From an uncultured Oscillospiraceae bacterium (lineage in GTDB: Bacteria > Bacillota > Clostridia > Oscillospirales > Oscillospiraceae): DNA of 64,000 nt. Below are positions 32,899 to 42,440 of this stretch, piece after piece. A program made the position numbers and the translations under genes. Where the stretch lies: positions 186,001 to 250,000 of the forward strand of contig CAKSWT010000002.1 in NCBI GenBank assembly GCA_934512135.1, read 5' to 3'. The notes under the pieces were generated by a model. The model worked only from the letters and a program-made list of their open reading frames with translations, ran no database searches and was not told where the DNA came from. Every line of letters starts with the position of its first letter. Position 1 is the first letter of the stretch.

Positions 32899-33822
32899 AT
32901 GGAACTCAATCAGCTTCGCTATCTCCAAACCGTGGCAAAATTCGGGCAGATGACCAAGGCCGCGGAGGAGCTGCACATTTCCCAGTCCTCTCTCAGCAAA
33001 ACCATTGCCACCTTGGAAAAGGACGTTGGCGTGCAATTGTTTGATCGGCTGGGGAATCGCATCGTGCTAAACTCCGTGGGACGGGCATTTCTGGACCGTG
33101 TCAATCGATCCATGCTGGAGCTGGATGATGCCGTTCGGGAAGCAAATGCCAGCGATCTTGGCAGCATTCACTTTGCCGTAAACACCTCTGGGCTCTGCAC
33201 CAACTTCATTGACCGATTTCTTCGAGAGAATCCCCGGGTGAAGCTGCGACAGTCCCTGATGGACCCGGATCAAATGGCTGCCGCTCTGGAACGGGGCGAG
33301 CTGGACTGCGCCGTCTGCTCCACAGACCTCTCCTCCGATCGTATTCGCTGGACAGGACTGGCGGAGGATGAATTACTGCTGCTGATCTCCAAGGAGCATC
33401 CCCTGGCAGATCAGACTGCCCTTCCGCTGTCCGCCTGCGCCGGAGAATCCTTTATCTGCAACAATGCAGGCTTTGACAGCCGGGAGCTGCTGCTGCAGCT
33501 CTGTCAGATGGCAGGGTTTTCTCCCAATATCGTCTTTGACGGAAATGAACCGGAGCTGGCCTTTCAGCTGGTGGCCGGCAATCACGGGGTTATGATGATG
33601 TCCTCTATTGTGTACCGTTGGCTCATGGATATGGAGATTATCAACCCGCCGCTGCATTTTATCACCGCCGTACATATTACCCAGCCGATTTGCCGCCGTC
33701 TTATGGGGATCGCCGTGCTAAATAATCACTATATGTCCAAAACCACGGAGCAGTTTATTGACGGGTTAAACGCATATTTTTCCACCCTGGCAGTTCCTCC
33801 ACATTTGCCAAATAAAGGGTGA
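32899..33822 (+). CDS. LysR-family transcriptional regulator
   Basis: This 307-residue LysR protein has its helix-turn-helix at residues 1-60 (MTKAAEELHISQSSLSKTI) and an effector domain at about 90-295 (GSIHFAVNTSGLC, VMMMSSIVYRWLMDM). It is a different lineage from the LysR at 17701. It stands alone between the accessory patch and the cobalamin operon, with its own promoter and a terminator. No ATAAC-N5-GTTAT box lies near it. Its target is unclear; the downstream cobalamin operon is possible but unproven. Confidence 0.9.
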   Translation: MELNQLRYLQTVAKFGQMTKAAEELHISQSSLSKTIATLEKDVGVQLFDRLGNRIVLNSVGRAFLDRVNRSMLELDDAVREANASDLGSIHFAVNTSGLCTNFIDRFLRENPRVKLRQSLMDPDQMAAALERGELDCAVCSTDLSSDRIRWTGLAEDELLLLISKEHPLADQTALPLSACAGESFICNNAGFDSRELLLQLCQMAGFSPNIVFDGNEPELAFQLVAGNHGVMMMSSIVYRWLMDMEIINPPLHFITAVHITQPICRRLMGIAVLNNHYMSKTTEQFIDGLNAYFSTLAVPPHLPNKG

Positions 33823-33875
33823 CATTCGGGGGATATTTAGCCACCGCTGGGATGAGCAATCAGCAAGCCGGCATA

Positions 33876-33906
33876 CGGAACTTGGCCTCAGGCCAGGTTC
33901 CGTTTT
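33876..33906 (+). terminator. Intrinsic terminator before the cobalamin operon
   Basis: CGGAACTTGGCC / GGCCAGGTTCCG stem with a TCA loop and one T-G pair, followed by TTTT. It separates the LysR gene from the cobalamin promoter that begins three bases later. Confidence 0.88.
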
Positions 33907-33908
33907 CG

Positions 33909-33937
33909 TTTACAAACCGGCCTGTATATGCTATAAT
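33909..33937 (+). promoter_or_regulatory. Promoter of the cobalamin operon
   Basis: TTTACA, 17 bases, TATAAT. The leader to cbiD is only about 40 bases, too short for a cobalamin riboswitch. Confidence 0.75.
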
Positions 33938-33985
33938 TCTAAGATAAAACCACGGGCCGATTTCGAGAAGTCAGGAGGTGTTTCC

Positions 33986-35143
33986 ATGCCCTTTGCGCAC
34001 TATATCACATCCGGCGGGAAACGCCTTCGCTGCGGATTTACCACCGGAACCTGTGCGGCGCTGGCCGCCCAAGGTGCCGTCCGCCTGCTGCTCACCGGTA
34101 CGGCGCCCACCGTCGGCTGTATTACAACGCCCAAAGGGCTGCGGGTGGAGGTCCCCCTGGAGCAGTGTTCCATCCGGGACGGGGGCGGAATCTGCGCCGT
34201 AAGGAAGGACGCAGGAGACGACACTGACGTCACCGACGGAATGCTGATTTACGCCAAGGCCGAGCGTATCGACAGCGGCATTGTCATTGACGGCGGAGAA
34301 GGCGTCGGCCGGGTCACAAAGCCCGGACTGGATCAGCCGGTGGGAAACGCCGCCATCAATCACGTTCCCCGGCAAATGATTGGGGACGCCGTAGCAGAGG
34401 TCTGCCGACAATTGGACTATCCCGGCGGCATAAGACTCACCATTTTCGTGCCGGAGGGAGAAGCCGCCGCCAAGCGAACCTTTAACCCGGACCTTGGAAT
34501 CGTTGGGGGCATATCCATTCTCGGGACCTCCGGAATCGTGGAGCCCATGAGTGCCCAGGCGCTGATTGATACCATTACCCTGGAGATTCGCCAGCATGCC
34601 GCAATGGGTGCCAGCCATCTGATTCTTACCCCCGGAAATTATGGCATGGATTTTTTGCAGGCCCATGGCTTGGACCGCTTTGGTGCGCCTGTGGTCAAGT
34701 GCTCCAACTTTATCGGCGACGCACTGGATCAAGCTGCCGCCTCGGCGTTTCGTTCCGTCCTGCTGGTCGGCCATGTGGGAAAGCTCTGCAAGCTTGCCGG
34801 CGGAATTATGAACACTCACAGCCGCCAGGCGGACTGCCGCAGGGAACTGTTCTGTGCCCATGGCGCCATCTGCGGCGCTGACAGCGACCTGTGCAAGCAG
34901 ATTATGGAATCCGCCACCACGGATGCCTGTCTAGATCTATTGGACCAGGCTGGGCTACGAAAGGCCGTTATGGACTCCATGCTCGGGGCGATTGACAAAC
35001 ACCTCGCCCACAGAACCGGCGAGCAATGCATATCGGGGGCCATTCTGTTTTCTGGCGTCTATGGAGATTTGGGCCACACCCGCGCCGTACCGAAGATTCT
35101 CGCCATGCTTTCTCAAATTCACGGAAAGGAGCAATCGCCATGA
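33986..35143 (+). CDS. cbiD: Cobalt-precorrin-5B C1-methyltransferase CbiD
   Basis: CbiD methylates C-1 of the corrin ring in the anaerobic, early-cobalt route. The 385 residues contain the family start RCGFTTGTCAALAAQGA and later PGNYGMDFLQAHG and VLLVGHVGKLCKLAGG. ATG 33986 has AGGAGGTG ahead. It is the first gene of a 17-gene operon and overlaps cbiF by four bases. Presence of CbiD and CbiG marks the anaerobic pathway. Confidence 0.97.
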   Translation: MPFAHYITSGGKRLRCGFTTGTCAALAAQGAVRLLLTGTAPTVGCITTPKGLRVEVPLEQCSIRDGGGICAVRKDAGDDTDVTDGMLIYAKAERIDSGIVIDGGEGVGRVTKPGLDQPVGNAAINHVPRQMIGDAVAEVCRQLDYPGGIRLTIFVPEGEAAAKRTFNPDLGIVGGISILGTSGIVEPMSAQALIDTITLEIRQHAAMGASHLILTPGNYGMDFLQAHGLDRFGAPVVKCSNFIGDALDQAAASAFRSVLLVGHVGKLCKLAGGIMNTHSRQADCRRELFCAHGAICGADSDLCKQIMESATTDACLDLLDQAGLRKAVMDSMLGAIDKHLAHRTGEQCISGAILFSGVYGDLGHTRAVPKILAMLSQIHGKEQSP

Positions 35144-35886
35144 TTCACTTTGTGGGCGCCGGCCCCGGTGCTCCGGACCTGATTACGCTGCGCGGTGCAG
35201 AACTGCTCCGCAGCGCGAAAACCGTAATTTACGCCGGAAGCCTGGTCAATCCCGCACTGCTGGGCCTGTGTCAACCAGGCACCTCCATTTACAACAGCGC
35301 AGAGATGACCTTGGAGCAGGTCCTGGACGTGATGGTTCACGCAGAGGGCGATCTTGTCCGGCTCCACACCGGCGATCCCAGCCTGTACGGCGCCATTCGG
35401 GAGCAGATGGACGCACTGCGCAAGCTGCAAATTTCCTTTGACATTACCCCTGGGGTCTCCAGCTTCTGCGGGGCGGCGGCCGCTGCCAAGGCAGAATATA
35501 CGCTGCCCGGGGTCAGCCAAACCGTCATCATCACCCGCCTGGCCGGGCGAACGCCTGTGCCGGAGCAGGAGCAGCTGGCTGCGCTGGCCGCTCACGGCAG
35601 TACCATGGTGATATTCCTGTCCGCCGGGATGCTGGAAGGGGTACAAAGCGCACTGCTTCAGGGCGCATATACCCCGGATACGCCAGTTGCACTGGTCTAC
35701 AAGGCCACCTGGCCCGAAGAGAAGGTGGTTCACGGCACCCTTGGGACCCTCTCGGAGCTAGGGCTCCGCCATGGGATTCACAAGACCGCCTTGATTCTGG
35801 TGGGAGAGTTTCTCCGGGGCGGCTATGACCGAAGCCGCCTCTATGATCCGTCCTTTTCCACGGAATATCGGGAGGCTTCGCAATGA
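35140..35886 (+). CDS. cbiF: Cobalt-precorrin-4 C11-methyltransferase CbiF
   Basis: CbiF is a SAM-dependent tetrapyrrole methylase. The 248 residues begin MIHFVGAGPGAPDLITLRG, the glycine-rich SAM loop of the family, and include YAGSLVNPALL, LHTGDPSLYGAIREQM and TVIITRLAGRTP. The start is ATG 35140 in an ATGA overlap with cbiD; AAAGGAG lies ahead. The length is normal. Confidence 0.97.
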   Translation: MIHFVGAGPGAPDLITLRGAELLRSAKTVIYAGSLVNPALLGLCQPGTSIYNSAEMTLEQVLDVMVHAEGDLVRLHTGDPSLYGAIREQMDALRKLQISFDITPGVSSFCGAAAAAKAEYTLPGVSQTVIITRLAGRTPVPEQEQLAALAAHGSTMVIFLSAGMLEGVQSALLQGAYTPDTPVALVYKATWPEEKVVHGTLGTLSELGLRHGIHKTALILVGEFLRGGYDRSRLYDPSFSTEYREASQ

Positions 35887-36878
35887 ACATTCGGCTTCTG
35901 GCCTTCTCCGACCACGGAATCACGCTGGCAAAAGCCCTTGCCGATGGTCTTGGCGGAACTCCGCAGCGCTGCGGCGGCAAGGTTACGCTGGACGGATGGA
36001 CCCGAGCGGCGTTTTCTTCCGCAGACGCCCTGGTTTTCGTGGGTGCAGCAGGCATTGCGGTTCGTGCCATCGCTCCATATCTCCGCGGCAAGACGTTGGA
36101 TCCTGCAGTAGTGGTGGTGGATGAGTGCGGAAGATTTGCCGTTTCCCTGGTCAGCGGACATCTGGGCGGCGCCAATGACCTAGCCCGGCAGATTGCCGCC
36201 GTCTGCGGCGCAATTCCGGTCATTACCACCGCAACTGACTGTCAAGGGGTATTTTCTGTGGATGCATGGGCACGGACGCAGAACCTTGCCGTGCAAAACC
36301 CGGAGCGCATCAAGGCTGTCTCTGCCAAGCTCCTTCGCGGGGAAAACATCACCTATCGCTGCCCCTGGCCCATAGATGGCACCCCGCCGGCCCATGTGCT
36401 TCCGGCAAGCAACACACCTCCGGACTTTGTGGTGTCCGTCGGGGCAGAAGATTCCCTGTCGCTGATCCTGGTTCCCCGGACCGTAGTTGTGGGAATCGGA
36501 TGCAAAAAAGGCATTTCCCAGGATGCCCTGGAGAATCTCTACCGAGAGCTTCTCCTGCAGAGCCACCTGCCGGAGGCTTCCGTTCGGGGCGCTGCCAGCA
36601 TTGATCTCAAAGCGGCGGAGCCCGGACTTTTGGCCTTCTGCGCCGCCCACAGTCTGCCGCTGGAGACGTTTTCCGCAGAGGAGCTTCAGGCCCTACCTGG
36701 CACATTTACCCCGTCTCCCTTTGTGCTGGGCGTCACCGGGACGGACAATGTCTGTGAACGAAGCGCCGTACGGTGCAGCGGCGGGGCCCTGGTTCAAAGG
36801 AAAACAAGCAAAAATGGTGTGACCATGGCTCTGGCTGTAGGCGCACCAACGCTGGATTGGGGGTGGCAGTATGCATAG
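35883..36878 (+). CDS. cbiG: Cobalt-precorrin-5A hydrolase CbiG
   Basis: CbiG opens the delta-lactone ring and releases acetaldehyde. The 331 residues show the N-terminal domain (ALVFVGAAGIAVRAIAPYL, VVVVDECGRFAVSLVSGHLG) and the C-terminal domain (VVGIGCKKGISQDALENLY, SIDLKAAEPGLLAFC). It overlaps cbiF by four bases and cbiH by eight. The domain set is complete. Confidence 0.96.
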   Translation: MNIRLLAFSDHGITLAKALADGLGGTPQRCGGKVTLDGWTRAAFSSADALVFVGAAGIAVRAIAPYLRGKTLDPAVVVVDECGRFAVSLVSGHLGGANDLARQIAAVCGAIPVITTATDCQGVFSVDAWARTQNLAVQNPERIKAVSAKLLRGENITYRCPWPIDGTPPAHVLPASNTPPDFVVSVGAEDSLSLILVPRTVVVGIGCKKGISQDALENLYRELLLQSHLPEASVRGAASIDLKAAEPGLLAFCAAHSLPLETFSAEELQALPGTFTPSPFVLGVTGTDNVCERSAVRCSGGALVQRKTSKNGVTMALAVGAPTLDWGWQYA

Positions 36879-37605
36879 GCTGTTTTTGGTGGGCATCGGC
36901 CCGGGAGCCCCAAGCTCCATTACCCCGGCTGCCATGGATGCTATGGCGCAGGCGCAGATTCTCTGCGGCTACGGCGTGTATATTGAGCTGGTCAAGCCCT
37001 TGTTCCCGGACAAGCCCTGCTATGTCACCCCCATGCGCCGAGAAATAGAACGGTGCCGCTTCGCCCTGGAGCAGGCCCAGATGGGGAAGGACGTGGCCAT
37101 GATATGCAGCGGTGACGCCGGAGTTTACGGCATGGCCGGTCCGATCCTTCAGCTGGCTGCGGCGTATCCCGACGCCGAACCGGTGGTAATTCCCGGGATT
37201 ACCGCCGCCATCAGCGGCGCTGCGGTTTTGGGCGCCCCATTGATGAATGACTTCTGCGTGATCTCCCTGTCAGATTTGCTCACCCCCTGGGAAACCATCG
37301 CCCGACGGCTGGAGGCTGCCGCCCTCGGGGATTTTACCATATGCCTGTATAACCCCGCCTCCAAAAAGCGTCCGGAGCATCTGTCCCGCAGCTGTAAAAT
37401 TCTGCTGGAACACAAGTCCCCCGAGACGGTATGCGGTTGGGTCCGCAATATTGGCCGGGCAGGGGAGTCCTTCCTGGTCACCACGCTGGATGCGCTGCAG
37501 CACCAGACACTGGATATGTTCACCACCGTATTTATCGGCTCCCGAGAAACACGGAACATCTGCGGCCGAATGGTGACCCCCCGAGGCTATGGAGGCACGG
37601 TATGA
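36871..37605 (+). CDS. cbiH: Precorrin-3B C17-methyltransferase CbiH
   Basis: This SAM-dependent methylase contracts the ring with C-17 methylation. The 244 residues start MHRLFLVGIGPGAPSSITP and include GYGVYIELVKPL, VAMICSGDAGVYGMAGP and LYNPASKKRPEHL. No Fe-S extension is present at the C terminus. It overlaps both neighbours by a few bases. Confidence 0.96.
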   Translation: MHRLFLVGIGPGAPSSITPAAMDAMAQAQILCGYGVYIELVKPLFPDKPCYVTPMRREIERCRFALEQAQMGKDVAMICSGDAGVYGMAGPILQLAAAYPDAEPVVIPGITAAISGAAVLGAPLMNDFCVISLSDLLTPWETIARRLEAAALGDFTICLYNPASKKRPEHLSRSCKILLEHKSPETVCGWVRNIGRAGESFLVTTLDALQHQTLDMFTTVFIGSRETRNICGRMVTPRGYGGTV

Positions 37606-38336
37606 GACTGCTGATCTTTGGTGGAACCACAGAGGGCCGCATTCTGGCCCAATCACTCTCCGCCTCCGGCCACACCGTCACCGTCAGCGTTGCCACAGAA
37701 TTGGGCCGGGAGGAGCTGCTGTCCGTTCCCGACATTTCCGTTTTGGTGGGACGCCGGGATCAGGCCGCCATGGAGGCACTGCTCCCGGACTATTCCCTGT
37801 GCATTGACGCCACCCATCCCTATGCCCGGGAGGCCACCGCAACCATTCAGCGTGCCTGCGAGGCCACGAACACACCGTATCTCCGCCTAAAACGTCCTGA
37901 GAGCCCCGTGCGGGACGCCATCTGTGTGCAGAACGCCGGAGAGGCAGCCGCCTATCTGGCGAAGCACCCCGGAAATGTACTGCTGACCACCGGCGCAAAG
38001 GAGCTTCCGGATTTCGCGTCCCTGGAGCCAGGGAGGCTCTATGCCCGGGTGCTCCCCACCCACGCAGGGATCTCCGCCTGTGAGGCGCTGGGGCTTAGCC
38101 ATCGAAATATTTTGGCCCTGCAAGGCCCCTTCACCCGGGCAATGAACGAGGCCATGCTGGCACAATACAACATTCGCTATTTGGTCACCAAGGACGGCGG
38201 CAGCCCCGGTGGATTCCAGGAAAAGCTGGATGCAGCTCGGAATCAGGGAGTCCAGGTCCTTCTGATCGGACGGCCCCAGGAAGACGGGCTGCTGCTGGAG
38301 GACATGATCAAGCGGGTTGAGGAGGCAAGACCATGA
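37602..38336 (+). CDS. cbiJ: Precorrin-6A reductase CbiJ
   Basis: CbiJ reduces the ring of (cobalt-)precorrin-6A with a nicotinamide cofactor. The 244-residue form starts MRLLIFGGTTEGRILAQ at 37602 in an ATGA overlap with cbiH. Conserved stretches are CIDATHPYAREATATIQ, YLRLKRPESPV, LLTTGAKELPDF and YLVTKDGGSPGGFQEKL. The frame extends upstream to 37431 but without a ribosome site. Confidence 0.96.
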   Translation: MRLLIFGGTTEGRILAQSLSASGHTVTVSVATELGREELLSVPDISVLVGRRDQAAMEALLPDYSLCIDATHPYAREATATIQRACEATNTPYLRLKRPESPVRDAICVQNAGEAAAYLAKHPGNVLLTTGAKELPDFASLEPGRLYARVLPTHAGISACEALGLSHRNILALQGPFTRAMNEAMLAQYNIRYLVTKDGGSPGGFQEKLDAARNQGVQVLLIGRPQEDGLLLEDMIKRVEEARP

Positions 38337-39523
38337 AGATCATACTTGCAGGCGTCGGCTGCGGCACCCAGGCAACCATGACCCAGGCGGTGGCCTCAGC
38401 GCTGGCCCAGGCGGACCTTATCATTGGAGCGCCTCGTCTTCTCCGGGGTCTGTCCGGTTTTTCCGCCCGGCTGGAATCGGCAATTTCCCCAGATGAGATT
38501 CTTCGTCTAATTGAGTCGATCTCCCCAAGCCGCTGCTGCGTGGTGTTCAGCGGGGATACCGGCTTCTATTCCGGTGCAAAGTTCCTGATCCCGCTGCTTG
38601 AGGCCCATGGCATAGAATCGGAGGTCCTGCCCGGGATTTCCAGCGTTGCCTTCCTTGCTGCTGCCCTGGGACGCCCTTGGCAGGACTGGGTCCTATGTTC
38701 TGCCCACGGGGTCCCCTGTGATCCTGTTTCCGCTGTCATGTGCGGCAGGCCAGTCTGCTTTCTGACCGGCGGGAATCAGGGGCCTGACGAGCTGTGCCGT
38801 ACGCTCTGCGACGCAGGCCTGAGTGCACTGCCGGTGACTGTGGGGGAAACCCTCTCCTATCCCCAGCAGCGGATTCACTCCATGACCGCGTTGGAGGCGT
38901 CCCGGCAGCACTTTGCCCCACTTTCTATTCTCCTGACCGAGGCGGCCCCTCGGTGCCCTCACCGGGCTGCCGGGTTCCCAGATGACCTGTTTCTCCGGGA
39001 ACAGGTACCCATGACCAAGCAGCTGGTGCGTGCGTCAATCCTGGCCCTTCTGGCCCCGGAGCAGGAGGACATATGCTGGGATGTGGGAAGCGGTACCGGC
39101 AGCGTCAGCGTAGAGCTCTCGCTCCACGCAAAACGGGTTTATGCCGTAGAACGGCGGCCCCAGGCCGCTGCGCTGACCCGAAAAAACCGGGAAATCTTCT
39201 GCTGCTGGAATATGAGCGTTCTGGAGGGCAGCGCGCCGGACTGCCTACATCAGCTTCCTCCGCCGGACAAGGTCTTTATCGGCGGTAGCGGCGGCGCTCT
39301 TGCGGAGATTGTGGAGACGGCAATTTCCCGAAACCCCCGGGTACGCATTCTTGTCTCCGCCATTGCGCTGGAAACCCTGGAGCAGGCCAGACACTCCCTT
39401 CAACAGGCCGGGTGCGTGGTCTCTGTCCACCAGCTCTCCGTCAGCCGATCCGATTCCGTGGCAGGCCTGACCATGATGCGCGGAGAAAATCCAATTTTTC
39501 TGATTGTGGGGCAGCGGCCATGA
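38333..39523 (+). CDS. cbiET: Fused precorrin-6B methyltransferase CbiE-CbiT
   Basis: The 396 residues join CbiE (about 1-200; C5 methylation) and CbiT (about 205-396; C15 methylation with decarboxylation), like CobL. CbiE motifs are AGVGCGTQATMTQAV, FSGDTGFYSGAKFLI and LPGISSVAFLAAALG. CbiT has VPMTKQLVRASILALL and the SAM loop WDVGSGTGSVSVEL, then VFIGGSGGALAEI. The fusion is common in Clostridia. It overlaps neighbours by four bases on each side. Confidence 0.96.
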   Translation: MKIILAGVGCGTQATMTQAVASALAQADLIIGAPRLLRGLSGFSARLESAISPDEILRLIESISPSRCCVVFSGDTGFYSGAKFLIPLLEAHGIESEVLPGISSVAFLAAALGRPWQDWVLCSAHGVPCDPVSAVMCGRPVCFLTGGNQGPDELCRTLCDAGLSALPVTVGETLSYPQQRIHSMTALEASRQHFAPLSILLTEAAPRCPHRAAGFPDDLFLREQVPMTKQLVRASILALLAPEQEDICWDVGSGTGSVSVELSLHAKRVYAVERRPQAAALTRKNREIFCCWNMSVLEGSAPDCLHQLPPPDKVFIGGSGGALAEIVETAISRNPRVRILVSAIALETLEQARHSLQQAGCVVSVHQLSVSRSDSVAGLTMMRGENPIFLIVGQRP

Positions 39524-40863
39524 AGCGATTGATGATCTCCGCCATGTCATCCTCCAGCGGAAAAACCGTGGTTTCCTGTGGCCTGATGCGTCGAATGACC
39601 CAGGCCGGATTCCAGATTCAGGCGTTTAAATGCGGCCCAGACTATATCGATCCCATGTTCCACAGTAGAGTTCTGGGCGTTCCCAGCCGGAACCTTGACC
39701 TATACCTCCAGGGCCTCCATGGCGTTGTGCAAACGCTGGGGCAAAATCCGGCCGAAATTCAACTTTTAGAGGGGGCCATGGGCTTTTACGATGGCATTGG
39801 CGGCACCGATGACGCCAGTGCCTGGGCCGTGGCACAGGCCACCGACACGCCGGTTCTGCTGGTGCTCCGGCCTGCCGGGCAGAGCATCACCTTGGCCGCG
39901 CAGGTCCTGGGCCTCTTGAAATTTCGCCCCAAGAGCCATATTGTGGGGCTGTTTCTTACCGACTGCCGTCCTGCGCTCTTTGCACATCTCCGGCCCATTC
40001 TGGAAGGGGAGACCGGTCTGCCGGTTGTGGGATACCTGCCGCCCATGGAGCAGGCGAAGCTCCCAAGCCGCCATCTGGGACTTCTCACCGCCCAGGAAAT
40101 TTCCCAATTTACAGAGCGGTTTGACGCCATTGCAGAGGAATTACAGCACACCTTGGACCTGAATCTTCTGCTGTCCCTGGCCACCCAGTGCCCATCTCCC
40201 ATCCCGGTGTCTCCCCCTCAGAACCCCCCTTGCTGCCGCATCGGAGTTGCCAGGGATTCGGCGTTCTGCTTTTACTATCAGGATAGCCTGGATGCGCTTT
40301 GTCAGGCCGGGGCGGAGCTGGTGCCCTTTTCCCCGCTGACGGATTCCGCCCTTCCTGCTGGACTGGACGGGCTGTACCTAGGCGGTGGATACCCGGAGGT
40401 TTACGCCAGGGAGCTGTCGGAAAATGTCACCATGCGCCGTTCCATCCAAATAGCTCTGCAGGAAGAAATGCCAGTTCTGGCCGAATGCGGCGGATTTCTG
40501 TATTTGCAGCAGTCTCTGGAGGACACCCAGGGAAACACCTTCCCCATGGTAGGGGCGCTGCCCGGCCATGGATTCCGGACCCATCGGCTCCAGCGATTCG
40601 GCTACACTGCGCTGACCGCAGATGGGGACAGTATGCTGCTTCGTCCGGGAGAGTCCATTCGTGCCCATGAATTTCACTACTGGGACTGCACAGACTGCGG
40701 AAGTGATCTCACCGCCACGAAGCCCGTCTCCGGGCGGCGGTGGCGCTGCGGCATCACCGGCCCCCGACTGTACGCCGCATTTCCCCATCTCCATTTGGAT
40801 CTCACCCTAGCGCAGCGTTTCGTTTCCGCCGGGATGGACCATAGAAAGGCAGACACACCATGA
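39520..40863 (+). CDS. cbiA: Cobyrinate a,c-diamide synthase CbiA
   Basis: CbiA amidates the a and c side chains with glutamine and ATP. The 447 residues have an N-terminal ATPase domain (ISAMSSSSGKTVVSCGLMR, FKCGPDYIDPMFH) and a C-terminal class I glutaminase domain (LYLGGGYPEVYA, the Cys in LAECGGFLYLQQ, and RAHEFHYWD). ATG 39520 lies in an ATGA overlap with cbiET; a longer frame from 39412 runs back into cbiET and is rejected. Confidence 0.96.
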   Translation: MKRLMISAMSSSSGKTVVSCGLMRRMTQAGFQIQAFKCGPDYIDPMFHSRVLGVPSRNLDLYLQGLHGVVQTLGQNPAEIQLLEGAMGFYDGIGGTDDASAWAVAQATDTPVLLVLRPAGQSITLAAQVLGLLKFRPKSHIVGLFLTDCRPALFAHLRPILEGETGLPVVGYLPPMEQAKLPSRHLGLLTAQEISQFTERFDAIAEELQHTLDLNLLLSLATQCPSPIPVSPPQNPPCCRIGVARDSAFCFYYQDSLDALCQAGAELVPFSPLTDSALPAGLDGLYLGGGYPEVYARELSENVTMRRSIQIALQEEMPVLAECGGFLYLQQSLEDTQGNTFPMVGALPGHGFRTHRLQRFGYTALTADGDSMLLRPGESIRAHEFHYWDCTDCGSDLTATKPVSGRRWRCGITGPRLYAAFPHLHLDLTLAQRFVSAGMDHRKADTP

Positions 40864-41915
40864 CCGTTTTTCAGGCAATTTCCCGCATCACCCCCGCCAA
40901 TGAGGCCGCACGGGCCCAAGCCCACGCCCATTGGGACTTCTTAGCAAAGCCCTTAGGCAGCCTTGGCCTGTTGGAGGAGCAGATCTCCGCCATTGCCGCG
41001 CTGACCGGCAGCTCCGACGTTTCTCTGGACCGACCTGTTTTGCTGGTCTACTGCGCAGACCACGGCGTTGTGGCCCAAGGGGTTTCCCAGTCCGGACCGG
41101 AGGTCACCTCCGCCGTAGCCTGTGCCCTCGGGGCAGGGGAGAGCACGGTTTGCCATATGGCTGCCGTTCCGGGATGCCGCGTGATTCCCGTGGACGTGGG
41201 GATTTTGGATTTCCCAGGCGCTCCCGGGGTTCTGAACCGGCGAATCCGCAACGCCACCGGGGACATCTCCCAGGGCCCAGCCATGGACCGCACGGAATGT
41301 CTCCGAGCGGTGGAGGTGGGCATGGAGCTTGTGCGGCAGCAACGGCAAAATGGGTGTCAAATACTCCTTACCGGCGAAATGGGAATTGGAAACACCACTG
41401 CCTCCAGCGCCGTGGTCAGCGTTTTGCTGAACCTTCCGCCGGAGCAGGTCACAGGCCGGGGCGCCGGTCTGTCCGATACGGGACTTCTGCGAAAGTGCCG
41501 CGCCATCCGGCAGGCCATTGCCAGTAACCGGCCGGATCCCGACGACCCCATCGACGTATTAACTAAGGTTGGGGGACTGGATCTGGCGGCGCTGTGCGGT
41601 ACATTTCTGGGCGGAGCCCTCTATGGCGTTCCCGTTGTTATGGACGGATTCATCTCCGGCGCAGCAGCACTCTGTGCCCTTCGTCTGTGCCCGAATGCCC
41701 GGAAGGCGATTTTGCCCAGTCATGCCTCCTCGGAGCCGGCCAGCAGATTGGTTCTGGACGCCATGGAGATGGAGCCGCTCCTCACCGCAGGGATTCATCT
41801 TGGGGAGGGAAGTGGCGCTGTGGCGGCGCTTTCGCTGCTCCAGCAGGCTCTGGCGGTTTACCGCAGTAATCATACCTTCCAGCACCTGGGTATCGACGCC
41901 TATGTGCCCCAATAA
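40860..41915 (+). CDS. cobT: Nicotinate-nucleotide:dimethylbenzimidazole phosphoribosyltransferase CobT
   Basis: CobT activates the lower-ligand base to its alpha-ribotide. The 351 residues carry AKPLGSLGLLEEQISAIAAL, VYCADHGVVAQGVSQ, LTGEMGIGNTTASSAV and the catalytic Glu near the C terminus in LGEGSGAVAALSLL. No bluB or bza genes for making the base are present in the window, so the base comes from elsewhere. It overlaps cbiA by four bases. Confidence 0.97.
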   Translation: MTVFQAISRITPANEAARAQAHAHWDFLAKPLGSLGLLEEQISAIAALTGSSDVSLDRPVLLVYCADHGVVAQGVSQSGPEVTSAVACALGAGESTVCHMAAVPGCRVIPVDVGILDFPGAPGVLNRRIRNATGDISQGPAMDRTECLRAVEVGMELVRQQRQNGCQILLTGEMGIGNTTASSAVVSVLLNLPPEQVTGRGAGLSDTGLLRKCRAIRQAIASNRPDPDDPIDVLTKVGGLDLAALCGTFLGGALYGVPVVMDGFISGAAALCALRLCPNARKAILPSHASSEPASRLVLDAMEMEPLLTAGIHLGEGSGAVAALSLLQQALAVYRSNHTFQHLGIDAYVPQ

Positions 41916-41924
41916 GGAGGAACT

Positions 41925-42440
41925 ATGCTGACACTTGTAATTGGCGGCGCCGCCAGCGGGAAAAGCGAATTTGCCGAGGCCCATGTCATGACGCTTCCCG
42001 GCCAGCGGGTCTATATTGCCACCATGGAGCCCTTCGACCGGGAGTGCCTAAGCCGCATTCAGCGGCACCGGCAGATGCGTCTGGAAAAGGGCTTTGAAAC
42101 CGTGGAGTGCTATGTGGATTTGACCGCTGCGTCGCTGCCTCCCCACGGCAATGTGCTGCTGGAGTGCATGACAAATCTCGTGGCCAACGAGCGGTACAGT
42201 CCTCGTGGAGGCGGCCTTTCCTCGGTCCTGCGGGGAATCCACGATTTATCTGGTCGATGCGACCACCTTACCGTCGTTTCCGGCGACCTGTTTTCCGGCG
42301 GAAAGGATTACCTGGGCGATACCACAGCATATCTCCATGATCTGGCCCTTGTGAACCGGCACATCACTCAGCTGGCAGATCTGGTGGTTGAGGTGACCGC
42401 CGGGCTGCCCCATGTCTGGAAAGGAGCACTTCCATGGTAG
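41925..42440 (+). CDS. cobU: Adenosylcobinamide kinase/guanylyltransferase CobU
   Basis: CobU phosphorylates adenosylcobinamide and attaches GMP. The 171 residues have a P-loop VIGGAASGKSEFAEA, IATMEPFDRECLSRI and the RHRQMRLEKGFETVE region that holds the guanylylated His. The usual NEVGxGIVP segment is replaced by VVSGDLFSGGKDY, so this copy is atypical. A second short CobU-like protein two genes downstream keeps that segment. ATG 41925 has AAGGAGG ahead. Confidence 0.9.
   Translation: MLTLVIGGAASGKSEFAEAHVMTLPGQRVYIATMEPFDRECLSRIQRHRQMRLEKGFETVECYVDLTAASLPPHGNVLLECMTNLVANERYSPRGGGLSSVLRGIHDLSGRCDHLTVVSGDLFSGGKDYLGDTTAYLHDLALVNRHITQLADLVVEVTAGLPHVWKGALPW

Noticed and set aside
33845..33880. 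A string like the 3' part of a cobalamin riboswitch (AGCCACCGCTGGGATGAG and a CAGCAAGCCGGC stretch)
   Set aside because: Only about 25 bases separate it from the LysR stop, so the conserved 5' core does not fit. A terminator and a new promoter lie between it and cbiD.
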